DNA of 37,508 nt, taken from assembly GCA_910585815.1 (NCBI GenBank), contig CAJUFJ010000033.1:1-37508 (forward strand), written 5' to 3'. The stretch's first letter is position 1; every line of letters starts with the position of its first letter. This document shows positions 16,388 to 24,680 of this stretch, in pieces. Made by a program: the position numbers and the translations under genes. Origin of the DNA: an uncultured Oscillospiraceae bacterium. Lineage in GTDB: Bacteria; Bacillota; Clostridia; Oscillospirales; Oscillospiraceae. The notes beneath the pieces were generated by a model. The model made no database searches. It worked only from the letters and a program-made list of their open reading frames with translations, and was not told the DNA's origin.

Positions 16388-17266
16388 TTAAATCTTGTCG
16401 CTTTTGCTCTTACCCATCAGCCCGTAGGGGCGGAAGATAAGAATGACGATCAGAAGGGTGAAGGAGAATACATCGCGCCAGGCGGAGGATACAAAGCCGG
16501 AGATCATCGTCTCCAGCACGCCCAGCAGCAGAGCCCCCACAATGGCACCGGGCAGGCTGCCCAGACCGCCGATGACGCTGGAGATAAAGGCCTTGTTGGA
16601 GATGGAGCCCAGCGTGGGATACACCGCATATTTCAGGCCGAAGAACAGACCGGCAAAGGCGCCCATCACACCGGACAGGGCAAACACAATGAGGGAGATC
16701 ACATTTACATTGATTCCCATCAGGCCGGCCGTTTTTGTGTCCACCGAAGACGCCCGGATAGCCACGCCGTACTTGCTTTTCTGAAGCAGCGTCCAGAGCA
16801 GTGCCAGCAGAATAACGGCCACTGTGGCGGAGCACAGGTCCAGCTTGGCAACGGAAACACCGCCAAGCTTGATAACGCCGGAGAGGAAGGGAACGCTCAG
16901 CGGGCGCACATTGGTGCTGAAGATGTTGACGCACAGGTAGGTCAGCATCAGGTCAACCCCCATGGCAGCAATCATCAGAAACAGGCGGGAGGCGTTTTTA
17001 TTGCGCATGGGGCGGTATGCGACCAGCTCAGTCAGGATGGAGAGGCACGCACCAAAGATAAGGACGACGATTACCGCCAGGATCAGGGGGAGCTGGAAAT
17101 AGGAGATGGCGAAAAATGCCGCATAGGCACAGCACATCATCATCGAGCCGAAGGCGAAATTTGTGAAGTCAAAGATGCTGTAAATCAGCGCATATCCCAC
17201 GGCCAGCAGCGCATAGATGCTGCCGATGGACAGGCCGGTAATCAGCTGTTGTATAAATGTACTCAT
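16388..17266 (-). CDS. livH: ABC transporter permease, LivH type
   Basis: This 292-residue permease starts with the typical LivH N-terminus (FIQQLITGLSIGSIYALLAVGYALIYSIFDFTNFA, abbreviated here to ITGLSIGSIYALLAVGYALI) and has the SSVIGGLGSLPGAIVGALLLG block near the C-terminus. About eight membrane helices are present. ATG 17266 is preceded by GGAAGGAG, a little farther away than usual (about 11 bases), partly spaced by a C-run. Members of this family import branched-chain amino acids, urea or short amides; the two amidohydrolases upstream favour an amide, ureide or ring compound here. Confidence 0.95.
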   Translation of the reverse strand: MSTFIQQLITGLSIGSIYALLAVGYALIYSIFDFTNFAFGSMMMCCAYAAFFAISYFQLPLILAVIVVLIFGACLSILTELVAYRPMRNKNASRLFLMIAAMGVDLMLTYLCVNIFSTNVRPLSVPFLSGVIKLGGVSVAKLDLCSATVAVILLALLWTLLQKSKYGVAIRASSVDTKTAGLMGINVNVISLIVFALSGVMGAFAGLFFGLKYAVYPTLGSISNKAFISSVIGGLGSLPGAIVGALLLGVLETMISGFVSSAWRDVFSFTLLIVILIFRPYGLMGKSKSDKI

Positions 17267-17345
17267 AAAAGGGGGGCTCTCCTTCCGGACGTGGTTTGAG
17301 GAACGTAAAATAGGTCCAGGAAATTGGGAAAAGGATTTTGCAAGG

Positions 17346-17376
17346 CGTGCTGCCCCCCGCTATGAAGGGCAGCACG
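17346..17376 (-). terminator. Hairpin between binding-protein gene and livH
   Basis: A perfect 10-bp stem (CGTGCTGCCC / GGGCAGCACG) lies after the binding-protein stop codon on the minus strand. The run of T after it is poor, so termination would be partial. It probably protects the 3' end of the binding-protein message or reduces read-through into the permease genes. Confidence 0.55.
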
Positions 17377-17408
17377 TTCTGCATTGCACATTACCTTGGA
17401 TGGCTGCA

Positions 17409-18623
17409 TCAGTCACCGCTGGGGATATACTCCTTAAAGAGCTTATAGGCTCCGTCCTCAATGGTCATGATGGAAACCGGCTTGTTGTGGGGGTTATGGG
17501 TGTCCTTCTCCATGGTCATATTGAAGGTGAACAGGGGAACATTTTCCATGTTCTCAAACTGGTCGCGGATGGAGGTGGGGTCGGTGGAATTGCCGTTGGT
17601 GATGGCATACTCGGTGGCGGCCATACAGTCCATGGCGTACAGAGCATAGATGTTGGCGGTCTGGTTGGTGTGCTTGGCGTTGAAGGCGGCATAGAACTCG
17701 TCATAAGTGCCGTCGATATCGGTGATGCCGTTGGACAGGTAGCACTTGCCGTTGAGCAGATCGCCCACGTTGTCCAGCATTTCCTGAGAATAAACGGCGT
17801 CGCCGAACAGCCAGGTGAAGTCATAGCCCAGGTCAGCGGCCTGCTGAACCATAAAGGCGGCGTCCTTGTAAGCGGTACAGGGGACGAACACCACCTGCAC
17901 GCCGGAGTTGTCCATGTCGGTCAGCTGTGCGCGGAACTCAACCTCGCCGGCCCGGTAGCCCAGGTCCTTGGACACGGTGCCGCCGATCTTGGTGTACTGC
18001 TCGATGAAGTAGGTCTTCAGACCCTGGGCATAGCTGTCCTCCAGGGGAGCCAGGGTGCCGATGACGGGATTGTCCAGGTCGTTATAGGCGAAGTCGGCCA
18101 TAGCGGTGCCCTGATAGGGGTCGATGAAGCACACGCGGAACACATAGGGCTGCACATTGCCGTCGTTATCCACGGTTACGGCCGCGTTGGTGGCGGACAG
18201 GGAGATCATGGGAATCTTGGCCTCGTTGACGATGGGGGCGGCGGAGATGGCGTGGGAGCTGGAGGTGGGGCCAATGATGACGTTGACCTTATCCGCATAG
18301 CAGAGCTTGTTGACGATGTTTACAACTTCCTCATTTTTACCGGCGTTGTCATAAGCGATAAGCTCAATCTGCTGGCCCAGCAGGCCGCCGTTGGCGTTGA
18401 GCTCCTCAATGCGGTCCTCCAGGGCATAGAAGCCGGCCATGCCGATGTAGCCGTCGGCAGAGGACATGTCGGTGAAGTAACCAATTTTGATCTTATCACC
18501 GGAGCTGCTTGGGGCACCGCCGCTGGTGCTGCCGGAGCCGGAGGTGCTGCCGGGCTTGCTGCCGCAAGCCGCTAAGGACAATGTCATGGCAAGGGCCAGT
18601 ACGGTGCAAAGAACCTTTTTCAT
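17409..18623 (-). CDS. Liv/HAAT substrate-binding lipoprotein
   Basis: This 404-residue periplasmic-binding-protein type I receptor (LivJ/AmiC/UrtA group) has a lipoprotein signal with lipobox LSLAACGS (Cys near residue 20), a Ser/Gly-rich linker (GSTSGSGSTSGGAPSSS), then the binding domain beginning IKIGYFTDMSSADGYIGMAG, with the ligand-loop segment IIGPTSSSHAISAAPIVNEA and RVCFIDPYQGTAMADFA. ATG 18623 follows CGGGAGGAA. It captures the substrate outside the membrane for LivHMGF. Its place directly after two amidohydrolase genes suggests an amide or N-heterocycle rather than leucine, but binding residues cannot settle this by eye. Confidence 0.93.
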   Translation of the reverse strand: MKKVLCTVLALAMTLSLAACGSKPGSTSGSGSTSGGAPSSSGDKIKIGYFTDMSSADGYIGMAGFYALEDRIEELNANGGLLGQQIELIAYDNAGKNEEVVNIVNKLCYADKVNVIIGPTSSSHAISAAPIVNEAKIPMISLSATNAAVTVDNDGNVQPYVFRVCFIDPYQGTAMADFAYNDLDNPVIGTLAPLEDSYAQGLKTYFIEQYTKIGGTVSKDLGYRAGEVEFRAQLTDMDNSGVQVVFVPCTAYKDAAFMVQQAADLGYDFTWLFGDAVYSQEMLDNVGDLLNGKCYLSNGITDIDGTYDEFYAAFNAKHTNQTANIYALYAMDCMAATEYAITNGNSTDPTSIRDQFENMENVPLFTFNMTMEKDTHNPHNKPVSIMTIEDGAYKLFKEYIPSGD

Positions 18624-18646
18624 AGTGTTTCCTCCCGTTTTTATTT

Positions 18647-18673
18647 ATATAAAACTGAACATCAGTTTTATAT
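18647..18673 (-). other. AT-rich hairpin before the binding-protein gene
   Basis: A perfect 11-bp palindrome (ATATAAAACTG / CAGTTTTATAT, 5-base loop) fills the gap between the amidohydrolase stop and the binding-protein ribosome binding site. The minus strand after it is A-rich rather than T-rich, so it is not a standard terminator. It may be an operator, a processing site or an mRNA-stabilising stem. Confidence 0.55.
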
Positions 18674-18688
18674 CCCGTTACATGGAAT

Positions 18689-20116
18689 TTAGTAATAGCC
18701 TTCGCTGGTGAGCTTGGCCAGGGGGAGCCCGGCGGCCCAGTCGTGCTGGGCCAGGTCCCGGCTGATGCGTCCGGCCGCCTCGTTGGCCTTCTGGATCACA
18801 TCCTCCTCCTTCTCGGTAAGGAGGACGTGGTTCTCCACAATGATCTGCCCATTGACCATAACCAGTTCCACCTCGTGTCCCCGGGCGGAATAGACCAGGT
18901 TGGGGATCAAATTGCGAATGGGAGAGGTGTAAATGGGATTCAGGTGGGGGTAGGAGAGGTCGATGAGGATGATGTCCGCCAGCTTGCCCGGACGCAGAGA
19001 GCCGATCTGGTCCTCCATTGTCAGCGCCTTTGCCCCTTCGATGGTAGCCATACGGAGGACCTTCCAGGCGGGCATTTGGGTGGCGTCCTGAGTGGCGTGC
19101 TTGGTAAACAGGGCGGCGCACTTCATCTCTCCGAACATAAAGCTGCAGTTGTTGGCCTGATCGGTGGCCAGGGCCACCGTGCCGCCGCAGTCGGCGAACT
19201 GCCGGGCAGGGGGGAGGGAGCCGTCCACCAGCATGTTGCTGCCCATACACAGCACCATGACTGTGCCGGACTCGGCCACGCGGCGGACCTCCTCCTGCGT
19301 GGCGCAGGTGAGGTGGGCGGCGGTAAGTCTGGGCCCCAGATAACCCAGCCGGTCCAGCAGCTCGGCAGGCCGGCAGCCGTTGCGCATCATACACTGCTTG
19401 TTTTCCCCGTTGCTCTGGGAGAGGTGGGTGTTGATTCCTACCTGGTACTTGTCCGCCTGGGCCTTGATTTCCCGCAGCAGCTCCACCGTGCAGTATTCCA
19501 CCGTGTGCATGCCGAAACGGCATGTGATGCGGCCGTCATGGCTTTGGTGATACTCCTCCAGCAGCTTGATATTGCTCTCCAGCTTTCGGTTTCCGATGGC
19601 GCTGTCCAGCGGAAGCAGCTCGTCTTGAGAGAGATGGATGGTGTCCTTGGGCATCTCGTTGATCATATCGCTGACACAAGCCCGCGCGCCTAAATCAATA
19701 TAGTTTTGTACAATGGAGGACATGGGGCTGTAAAAGTCCCCAAAGGTGGTGGTGCCGGCTTTCAGGGCCTCGATGATGTTCAGGCGGGACCCGATGATAT
19801 AGTCCTCCTCCCGGGCTGCGCCCAGCAACGGGAGTATGCCATGGATGCGCCAGACGTCCCCGGGGATGTCCTGGGCACAACTGCGGACGATCACATCTCC
19901 GGTGTGAATATGGGAGTCCACAAAGCCGGGCATCACAGCCTTTCCGGCGGTGTCGATATATCGCTCCGCACGGTATTCGCGGAGTACATCGGCCGTGGGG
20001 CCTACTGCGGCAATCCGATTGCCCTTGACGGCCACGGCGCCGTTCTCGATGATACCGGTTCCGGGCCCCTCCATGGTGATGACAAAACCGCCGTGAAAGA
20101 TTACGTCAACATTCAT
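18689..20116 (-). CDS. Atz/Trz-type amidohydrolase (deaminase/chlorohydrolase family)
   Basis: This 475-residue metal-dependent hydrolase belongs to the TrzA/AtzA/SsnA/MtaD group. The mononuclear metal site reads H69-x-H71 (GFVDSHIHTGD), H231 (INTHLSQ), H268 (LTAAHLT) and D319 (ALATDQ). Members of the group deaminate or dechlorinate purine-, pyrimidine- or triazine-like rings. In the deaminases I recall, the residue three after the third His is a catalytic Glu (HxxE); here it is Gln (H231-L-S-Q234), so the reaction may differ. ATG 20116 follows GAGGAGGTG; the longer upstream frame overlaps the previous gene. It is co-transcribed with the allantoinase-like enzyme and the ABC importer, which suggests sequential attack on an imported nitrogen ring compound. 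Confidence 0.9.
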   Translation of the reverse strand: MNVDVIFHGGFVITMEGPGTGIIENGAVAVKGNRIAAVGPTADVLREYRAERYIDTAGKAVMPGFVDSHIHTGDVIVRSCAQDIPGDVWRIHGILPLLGAAREEDYIIGSRLNIIEALKAGTTTFGDFYSPMSSIVQNYIDLGARACVSDMINEMPKDTIHLSQDELLPLDSAIGNRKLESNIKLLEEYHQSHDGRITCRFGMHTVEYCTVELLREIKAQADKYQVGINTHLSQSNGENKQCMMRNGCRPAELLDRLGYLGPRLTAAHLTCATQEEVRRVAESGTVMVLCMGSNMLVDGSLPPARQFADCGGTVALATDQANNCSFMFGEMKCAALFTKHATQDATQMPAWKVLRMATIEGAKALTMEDQIGSLRPGKLADIILIDLSYPHLNPIYTSPIRNLIPNLVYSARGHEVELVMVNGQIIVENHVLLTEKEEDVIQKANEAAGRISRDLAQHDWAAGLPLAKLTSEGYY

Positions 20117-20141
20117 TGGCTGCACCTCCTCTGTGGCTGCG

Positions 20142-21503
20142 TCAGTCCATGCGCCGGACCAGTTGGCCAAAGCCGTCAGGGACAAGGATGCGTTGGCCGT
20201 CATAAACCAGCGCTCCACGCACCAGCGTGCTTACCACCTTGCCGGTGAACTGCATTCCCTGATAGACGCCCTTGTCGCTTTTGGTTTTGGAGTAGCTTTT
20301 AAGGCCGTCATACACCCATTCCAGTTTGGGGTCGATAATCTGGATATCGGCGTCTGCGCCGGGCAGCAGATTGCCCTTCTGAGGATAAATTCCAAACATG
20401 CGGGCGGCGCTGCCGGAGGTGAGGCTAGCCAGACGGTTCCAGCTCAGCCCCCGCTTGTGGACGCCCTCGGTAATCATGGCGGCCATCACGGCGTCGTTGC
20501 AGCCAAAGCCGCAGTACTCCTTCCAGAAGTCACCCTCCTGGCCCTTTTCCTCGTCGGTGAAGGGGCCGTGATCGGTACCCAGCACATCAATGGTACCGTC
20601 CGCCACATAGGCCCAGAGCGCGTCTACATTTTCCCGGCTGCGGAACGGCGGGGTGCACTTGGCAAAGGCCTTCTTTTCCCGAAGAACGTCGTGGTCAAAC
20701 AGAAGATAGTGGGGGCAGGTCTCCACAAAGACCTGGACGCCCTGGGCCTTCAGGCTCTTGAGATATTCTGCGCCCTGGGTGATGGTCATATGACAGACCA
20801 TCAGCTTGGCGTCCAGCACCTTGGCGAATAAGGTCGCCCGTTGGATGGCCTCGTACTCCACCCACCAGGGGCGGGCGTCATCAAATCTTGCCTCGTCCGT
20901 ACAGCCGGCGGCGGAAAAGCTCTTGCAGCCCATATCCGCCACTTCGGCATTTTCCGCATGGACGGCAATCAGTCCGCCAAACTGCCGGGTCTTTTTCAGC
21001 CCCTCCACCAGATACCCGTCGGTGATCTGGGGGTACTCCTTGGTGGCAAAGCACATAAAGCCCTTATAGCCGATGCAGCCAGCCTCGTTCATCTCCTCCA
21101 GCCTGTCGATGTTCAACGGAGTCACGCCGCCCCACAGGGCGAAGTCCACCACCGAGCTGTCCTCAACGACGCGGAGCTTTTCCGAAAAGCGGTCCCGATT
21201 CAGCACTGCGATGCTGGGCAGCGGCATGTCGGCAATGGTGGTAATGCCGCCGGCTGCGGCGGATTTGGAAGCGCAGCGCCAGTCCTCCCGGTAGTTATAG
21301 GGCCCCGGATCGGTGACATGGGAGTGGGTATCAATCATGCCGGGCATGACCATCTTGCCTGTGGCGTCAATTACAGTGCAGTCCTCGTCGAGTTGGGCCT
21401 CCAGCGTGATTGCGCTGATTTTTCCGTTTTCAATCACCAGATCTGCCTGTATAGTCCGGTCCTCTAAAACAAGATTTCCCTTTTGAATGATTACCTTGCT
21501 CAA
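20142..21503 (-). CDS. Allantoinase/hydantoinase-like cyclic amidohydrolase
   Basis: This 453-residue enzyme belongs to the dihydroorotase/allantoinase/hydantoinase superfamily, which opens cyclic amides or ureides with a two-metal centre. Ligands are H60-x-H62 (MIDTHSHVTDPG), K147 as the likely carboxylated lysine (CIGYKGFM), H182 (IAVHAEN), H238 (MVCHMT) and D311 (GTDHGPF). The segment REDW-x7-AAAGGITTIADMP is most like allantoinases. The start is a TTG at 21503: AAGGAGGATAATT precedes it and no ATG is available at that place. It lies between the sugar-isomerase-like gene and the Atz/Trz-type amidohydrolase in one operon. The substrate could be allantoin, a hydantoin, dihydropyrimidine or related ring; sequence alone does not choose. 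Confidence 0.92.
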   Translation of the reverse strand: MSKVIIQKGNLVLEDRTIQADLVIENGKISAITLEAQLDEDCTVIDATGKMVMPGMIDTHSHVTDPGPYNYREDWRCASKSAAAGGITTIADMPLPSIAVLNRDRFSEKLRVVEDSSVVDFALWGGVTPLNIDRLEEMNEAGCIGYKGFMCFATKEYPQITDGYLVEGLKKTRQFGGLIAVHAENAEVADMGCKSFSAAGCTDEARFDDARPWWVEYEAIQRATLFAKVLDAKLMVCHMTITQGAEYLKSLKAQGVQVFVETCPHYLLFDHDVLREKKAFAKCTPPFRSRENVDALWAYVADGTIDVLGTDHGPFTDEEKGQEGDFWKEYCGFGCNDAVMAAMITEGVHKRGLSWNRLASLTSGSAARMFGIYPQKGNLLPGADADIQIIDPKLEWVYDGLKSYSKTKSDKGVYQGMQFTGKVVSTLVRGALVYDGQRILVPDGFGQLVRRMD

Positions 21504-21518
21504 AATTATCCTCCTTCT

Positions 21519-22313
21519 CTATAACCGGCTCGCTGCGGCGGCAGAGGTGAGGGCTTGCCTCAAGGCCTGACAGCTCTGCGCCAATCGGGACTGGTCAATG
21601 CCGTCCATCTGGGCCTCAATTGATATTTCGCCCTGATAACCGCTGTCCAGCAGCATTTGAAGATAGGGGTGGTACTGAGTAATCGTCTCTGCGGTGGGCA
21701 GCCTGCGGCCATTGTGGGCGTGGGCAATATGGACAATCCCGATCCGGTCAATCGCCGGCTTTGCGGTGGCCGGGGATTCCTCCATCATCCAGGCGTGGAA
21801 GATATCATACACAATGTCCACAGGTGCGTCGCAGCGGTCTGCCAAGGCCAGCACTTCCGAAGTGCCATTTAAAAAATTGGTCATCTGCCTGCAAACCGGC
21901 TCCAGTAAAATCTGGATGTTATAGGGGCGGCACAGCCGGGCGGTCAGTTCCAGGCTCTCCAGCAGCTGCGCCTGGGCCAGCTGCCTGGAGAAATTTTCCG
22001 GAATACGGCGGGACAGAGGGGCGCCGACGCCTATTTGCACAACACCCAGCTGCGCGGCCTTGGGGGCCAGCTGTTCTACATAGCGTTCCACCTGACCTGG
22101 GCTGTAATTCGGCCCGCACAGCTTCAGCTCCGGCGGACAGAAATCATTTAATGCCCAGCAGGTCAGGTTCTGATGATGAAACCAGTGGCTTAGCGTCTGC
22201 AATACGTCCGGTGGGGCGCCGGCCACTTCCTGAGCCGAAAGTACAATGCGGTCAAACCCCGCTTCTGAAACCATCTGATATTGACAAGCGGGTGCGCAGC
22301 AACTTATGTACAT
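21519..22313 (-). CDS. Sugar phosphate isomerase/epimerase-like TIM barrel protein
   Basis: This 264-residue protein belongs to the xylose-isomerase-like/AP endonuclease 2 superfamily (the group that includes hydroxypyruvate isomerases, inosose dehydratases and epimerases). Plausible metal ligands are E138 (ILLEPV), D170 and H173 (VYDIFHAW), H198 or H200 (HIAHAHNGR) and E233 (ISIEAQMDG). ATG 22313 follows GGAGGATC. As first gene of the operon with two amidohydrolases it may isomerise the carbon skeleton left after ring opening, much as hydroxypyruvate isomerase (Hyi) accompanies allantoin genes in enterobacteria. That parallel is suggestive only; the exact reaction is unknown. Confidence 0.85.
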   Translation of the reverse strand: MYISCCAPACQYQMVSEAGFDRIVLSAQEVAGAPPDVLQTLSHWFHHQNLTCWALNDFCPPELKLCGPNYSPGQVERYVEQLAPKAAQLGVVQIGVGAPLSRRIPENFSRQLAQAQLLESLELTARLCRPYNIQILLEPVCRQMTNFLNGTSEVLALADRCDAPVDIVYDIFHAWMMEESPATAKPAIDRIGIVHIAHAHNGRRLPTAETITQYHPYLQMLLDSGYQGEISIEAQMDGIDQSRLAQSCQALRQALTSAAAASRL

Positions 22314-22347
22314 CCGTCTCCGATCCTCCGAATCCAGCTTATATTGA

Positions 22348-22369
22348 TTGAATACTTTATTGTATTTAA
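22348..22369 (-). promoter_or_regulatory. Candidate FCD-GntR operator in the 5' leader
   Basis: The inverted repeat TTGAATAC-N6-GTATTTAA (one mismatch in 8-bp arms) lies just downstream of the predicted transcription start of the amidohydrolase/liv operon. Size, symmetry and AT-rich character fit a GntR-family dimer site, and an FCD-GntR gene is the next gene upstream. This is inference from symmetry and position. Confidence 0.4.
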
Positions 22370-22385
22370 TTTTGTTTTCTGTTAT

Positions 22386-22413
22386 ATTATACCGAAGATA
22401 CAGAAAAAGTCAA
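22386..22413 (-). promoter_or_regulatory. SigA-type promoter of the amidohydrolase/liv operon
   Basis: On the minus strand TTGACT (22413-22408) and TATAAT (22391-22386) are separated by 16 bases, a very good vegetative promoter match, with the start point expected near 22379, about 65 bases before the first ATG. Confidence 0.75.
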
Positions 22414-22796
22414 TTCCTTTTTTTGCTTTTGTACAAATTGGAGAGCTGGGAGGTGCTGCGAACAAAAAATGATAACTTTTTAAGCGAAATATATTGAAAT
22501 AGAAAAATTATTGACAATATACTGCTGATTTTGGCATTGTTATTTTGGACAAAAAATTGAGAAAACGCGACATAAAATATATGTCGCGTTAAAATATGTT
22601 TAATTTAAATAAAATTAAAGATTTTACTTTGTATGGTATGCTGAATAATTCTCCCTTGCAATTCCATTCAATAAATTGTATATTAAATTGTGTTCAATTG
22701 TGATTTTAATTCAGGACCACCTCGTCCGGCCACGCTGCTGGGATGCGGCAGCCATATGCGGTGATCCTGTCGTTTTCAGAGGCAGCTTTCATCGCA
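22414..22796. other. AT-rich intergenic region upstream of the amidohydrolase/liv operon
   Basis: This stretch of 383 bases carries no convincing gene. Most of it (22414 to about 22710) is markedly AT-rich against a GC-rich background, with many short A and T runs that could bend DNA. It contains the terminator at 22561-22590. The last 90 bases before the GntR stop codon are GC-rich again but show no supported reading frame. A plus-strand TTGACA at 22511 has no matching -10 or downstream gene. Confidence 0.6.
22561..22590 (-). terminator. Intrinsic terminator after the FCD-GntR gene
   Basis: A perfect 11-bp stem (AACGCGACATA / TATGTCGCGTT, 5-base loop) is followed on the minus strand by TTTTCTC. 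It lies about 205 nt past the GntR stop codon. The perfect symmetry would also allow a protein-binding site. Confidence 0.6.
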
Positions 22797-23510
22797 CTAT
22801 GGATTCTGCCTCTGGTGGTAGGTTGTGGTGATGTGTGCCATAGCCAGGTTGAACTGGGGGTTGTAGCGGGGGTCGGACAGCACCTTTTTAAAGTTCTGTT
22901 CGCTGCGGTCCAGGTGGAGGGTCAGGCTTTGCACACTGGCCTGACGGTCGTCATCCATCAGTGCCTGATAGATGGACTCGTGCTCCTGGGCGGCCTCGGC
23001 GATTCGGTTTGGAAGGACAACGCTGAGCCATCTGGCCCGGTATATTTGAAGCCGCATTTGGTTGGAGATATGGGTGAGGCGGCTGTTGTTGGCCATTGCC
23101 ATGATCTCGCCGTGGAACAGGTCGTCGTAGTGGTAATTCTGAATGGCATCCGTTGCGTTTTGCAGCTCCTTAAAAATCCGGGTCAGATTGTTTTTCTGCT
23201 GGGGAGTTCCTCCCCCGTTGTCCAGCAGGATATTAACCGCCGCCACCTCCACTGCCTTGCGGACCTGACAGATCTCTAAAATATCCGTCAGAGTCATCGG
23301 TGAGACCTGAGCTCCCATATCGGTGGAATCAATCAATCCGTCGTTGCTCAGCATAAAAATGGCCTCCCGGACCGGGGAACGGCTCATATTTAACTCCTGC
23401 GCCAGCGCATTGTCTGATATTGCCGCTCCGGGGGGAAGTTCAAAACTGAGAATCTTGGATTTGATATAGGAGTAGGCCTGCTTTGCCTGAGGGCCTTTTC
23501 TTCTTGCCAT
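22797..23510 (-). CDS. FCD-type GntR family transcriptional regulator
   Basis: This 237-residue regulator has an N-terminal GntR winged helix (about residues 8-72; KSKILSFELPPGAAISDNALA, then MSRSPVREAIFMLSNDGLI) and a helical FCD ligand domain (about 85-225) with the acidic/His metal-site residues expected of the subfamily (H in LFHGEIMAMA and later H residues). ATG 23510 is chosen because AGGAG lies seven bases before it; a TTG two codons earlier would be too close. It is divergent from the dehydrogenase/kinase operon and upstream of the amidohydrolase/liv operon, so it could control either or both. FCD regulators usually sense small organic acids. Confidence 0.92.
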   Translation of the reverse strand: MARRKGPQAKQAYSYIKSKILSFELPPGAAISDNALAQELNMSRSPVREAIFMLSNDGLIDSTDMGAQVSPMTLTDILEICQVRKAVEVAAVNILLDNGGGTPQQKNNLTRIFKELQNATDAIQNYHYDDLFHGEIMAMANNSRLTHISNQMRLQIYRARWLSVVLPNRIAEAAQEHESIYQALMDDDRQASVQSLTLHLDRSEQNFKKVLSDPRYNPQFNLAMAHITTTYHQRQNP

Positions 23511-23551
23511 ATACAATCTCCTCTCAATAACCTCTCACCTTACTGACATCT

Positions 23552-23582
23552 ATAATATTAAAGGGAAATTTGATTTTGTCAA
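23552..23582 (-). promoter_or_regulatory. Promoter of the FCD-GntR gene
   Basis: On the minus strand a perfect TTGACA (23582-23577) is followed by AATATT after 17 bases or TATTAT after 19 bases, about 45 bases before the ATG. For the divergent plus-strand operon I find only a -10-like TATAAA at 23619-23624 without a good -35, suggesting that it needs activation. Confidence 0.55.
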
Positions 23583-23655
23583 TATCTGCTTTTTCTGCCG
23601 CCGGAAAAGGTGAGCTGATATAAAAATTTAGAACAACATGGAAAGGAAGATCATT

Positions 23656-24648
23656 GTGAAAAAAATCGTATCCTTCTTTGGTGAGCCCTCCCCTGTGTTT
23701 GATGAGCTGAACAGGCGTGCCGAAGCATACGCGGCCCAAAAGGGGTTTGACTACCGCTGGGTCCCGCAGAAGCCCTTTCATCAGGATCAGGTCATCCAGT
23801 GTCTGAGGGAGGCCGACATGGGGCTGATCGACGTGGAGCCCTACGGTGAAGAAATCTTCCGTGAAATTGACGGCAAGTGCCCCCTGCTGGTCCGATTTGG
23901 CGTGGGCTATGACAAGGTGGACCTGGCTGCGGCCAGCCGCCACGGAATTGCCGTGGCCCGGACCACCGGCGCCAACGCCAGCGGCGTGGCCGAAATGGCG
24001 CTGACCCTGATCTTGGCCTGCCGCCGGGAGCTGCGGCCCAATCGCTTCCGCTGCATTGAAACCGGCCGCTGGGATAAATATATCGCCAGCGAGACCGCCG
24101 GAGGCACTGTGGGCATCCTGGGCTTCGGCGCCATCGGCCGCCTGCTTGCCAAGATGCTGCTGGGCATAGGATGCACGGTCATCGCCTATGACCCCTACCC
24201 CAACCAGGCCCTTGCCCAGGAGCTGGGGGTGCGTCTGGTGGAGCTGGACGAGCTGTTTGCCGTATCGGACGCCATCAGCGTCCATGTCCCCTATAATCAG
24301 GATACCCACCATATGGTCAACGCCGCCCGCCTGGCTCAGATGAAGCCCACTGCGGTTATTGTCAACACGGCCCGGGGTAATATCATTGATGAGGATGCGC
24401 TGTATGACGCACTGAAGGCCGGCCAAATCCGGGGGGCGGGGCTGGACGTCTACGCAGTGGAGCCGCTGCCCGCCGACAGCAAGCTGCTGGAGCTGGACAA
24501 CTTGATTCTCAGCCCCCACTTCTCCAGCCAGACGGTAGAGTCCCTGTGGAACACCTATAAGATGGCCATTGACATCACCGTGGACTTTTACAGCGGCAAG
24601 GAGTCCCCCCATATTCTGAATCCCGAGTACAAGACGGGAAAGGCCTAA
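23656..24648 (+). CDS. D-isomer-specific 2-hydroxyacid dehydrogenase
   Basis: This 330-residue NAD-dependent dehydrogenase belongs to the phosphoglycerate dehydrogenase/glyoxylate reductase family. The Rossmann motif is GILGFGAIGRLL (G156-x-G-x2-G161) with D179 (AYDPYP) after beta-2, which favours NAD over NADP. Catalytic residues are R240 (NTARGNII), E269 (AVEPLP) and H288 (LSPHFS). The start chosen is GTG 23656, preceded by GGAAAGGAAG at the right distance; an in-frame ATG at 23638 has no ribosome binding site. It is first in a plus-strand operon with an FGGY kinase and a UlaE-type epimerase, so it probably interconverts a 2-keto and 2-hydroxy acid in the same pathway. The substrate is unknown. 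Confidence 0.92.
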   Translation: MKKIVSFFGEPSPVFDELNRRAEAYAAQKGFDYRWVPQKPFHQDQVIQCLREADMGLIDVEPYGEEIFREIDGKCPLLVRFGVGYDKVDLAAASRHGIAVARTTGANASGVAEMALTLILACRRELRPNRFRCIETGRWDKYIASETAGGTVGILGFGAIGRLLAKMLLGIGCTVIAYDPYPNQALAQELGVRLVELDELFAVSDAISVHVPYNQDTHHMVNAARLAQMKPTAVIVNTARGNIIDEDALYDALKAGQIRGAGLDVYAVEPLPADSKLLELDNLILSPHFSSQTVESLWNTYKMAIDITVDFYSGKESPHILNPEYKTGKA

Positions 24649-24680
24649 CCCAAACGACAGAGTAGAAAGGAGTGGCTCAG

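Noticed and set aside
22511..22540. Plus-strand TTGACA in the AT-rich intergenic region as a promoter
   Set aside because: No -10 at suitable distance and no plus-strand gene before 23656; AT-rich sequence gives such matches by chance.
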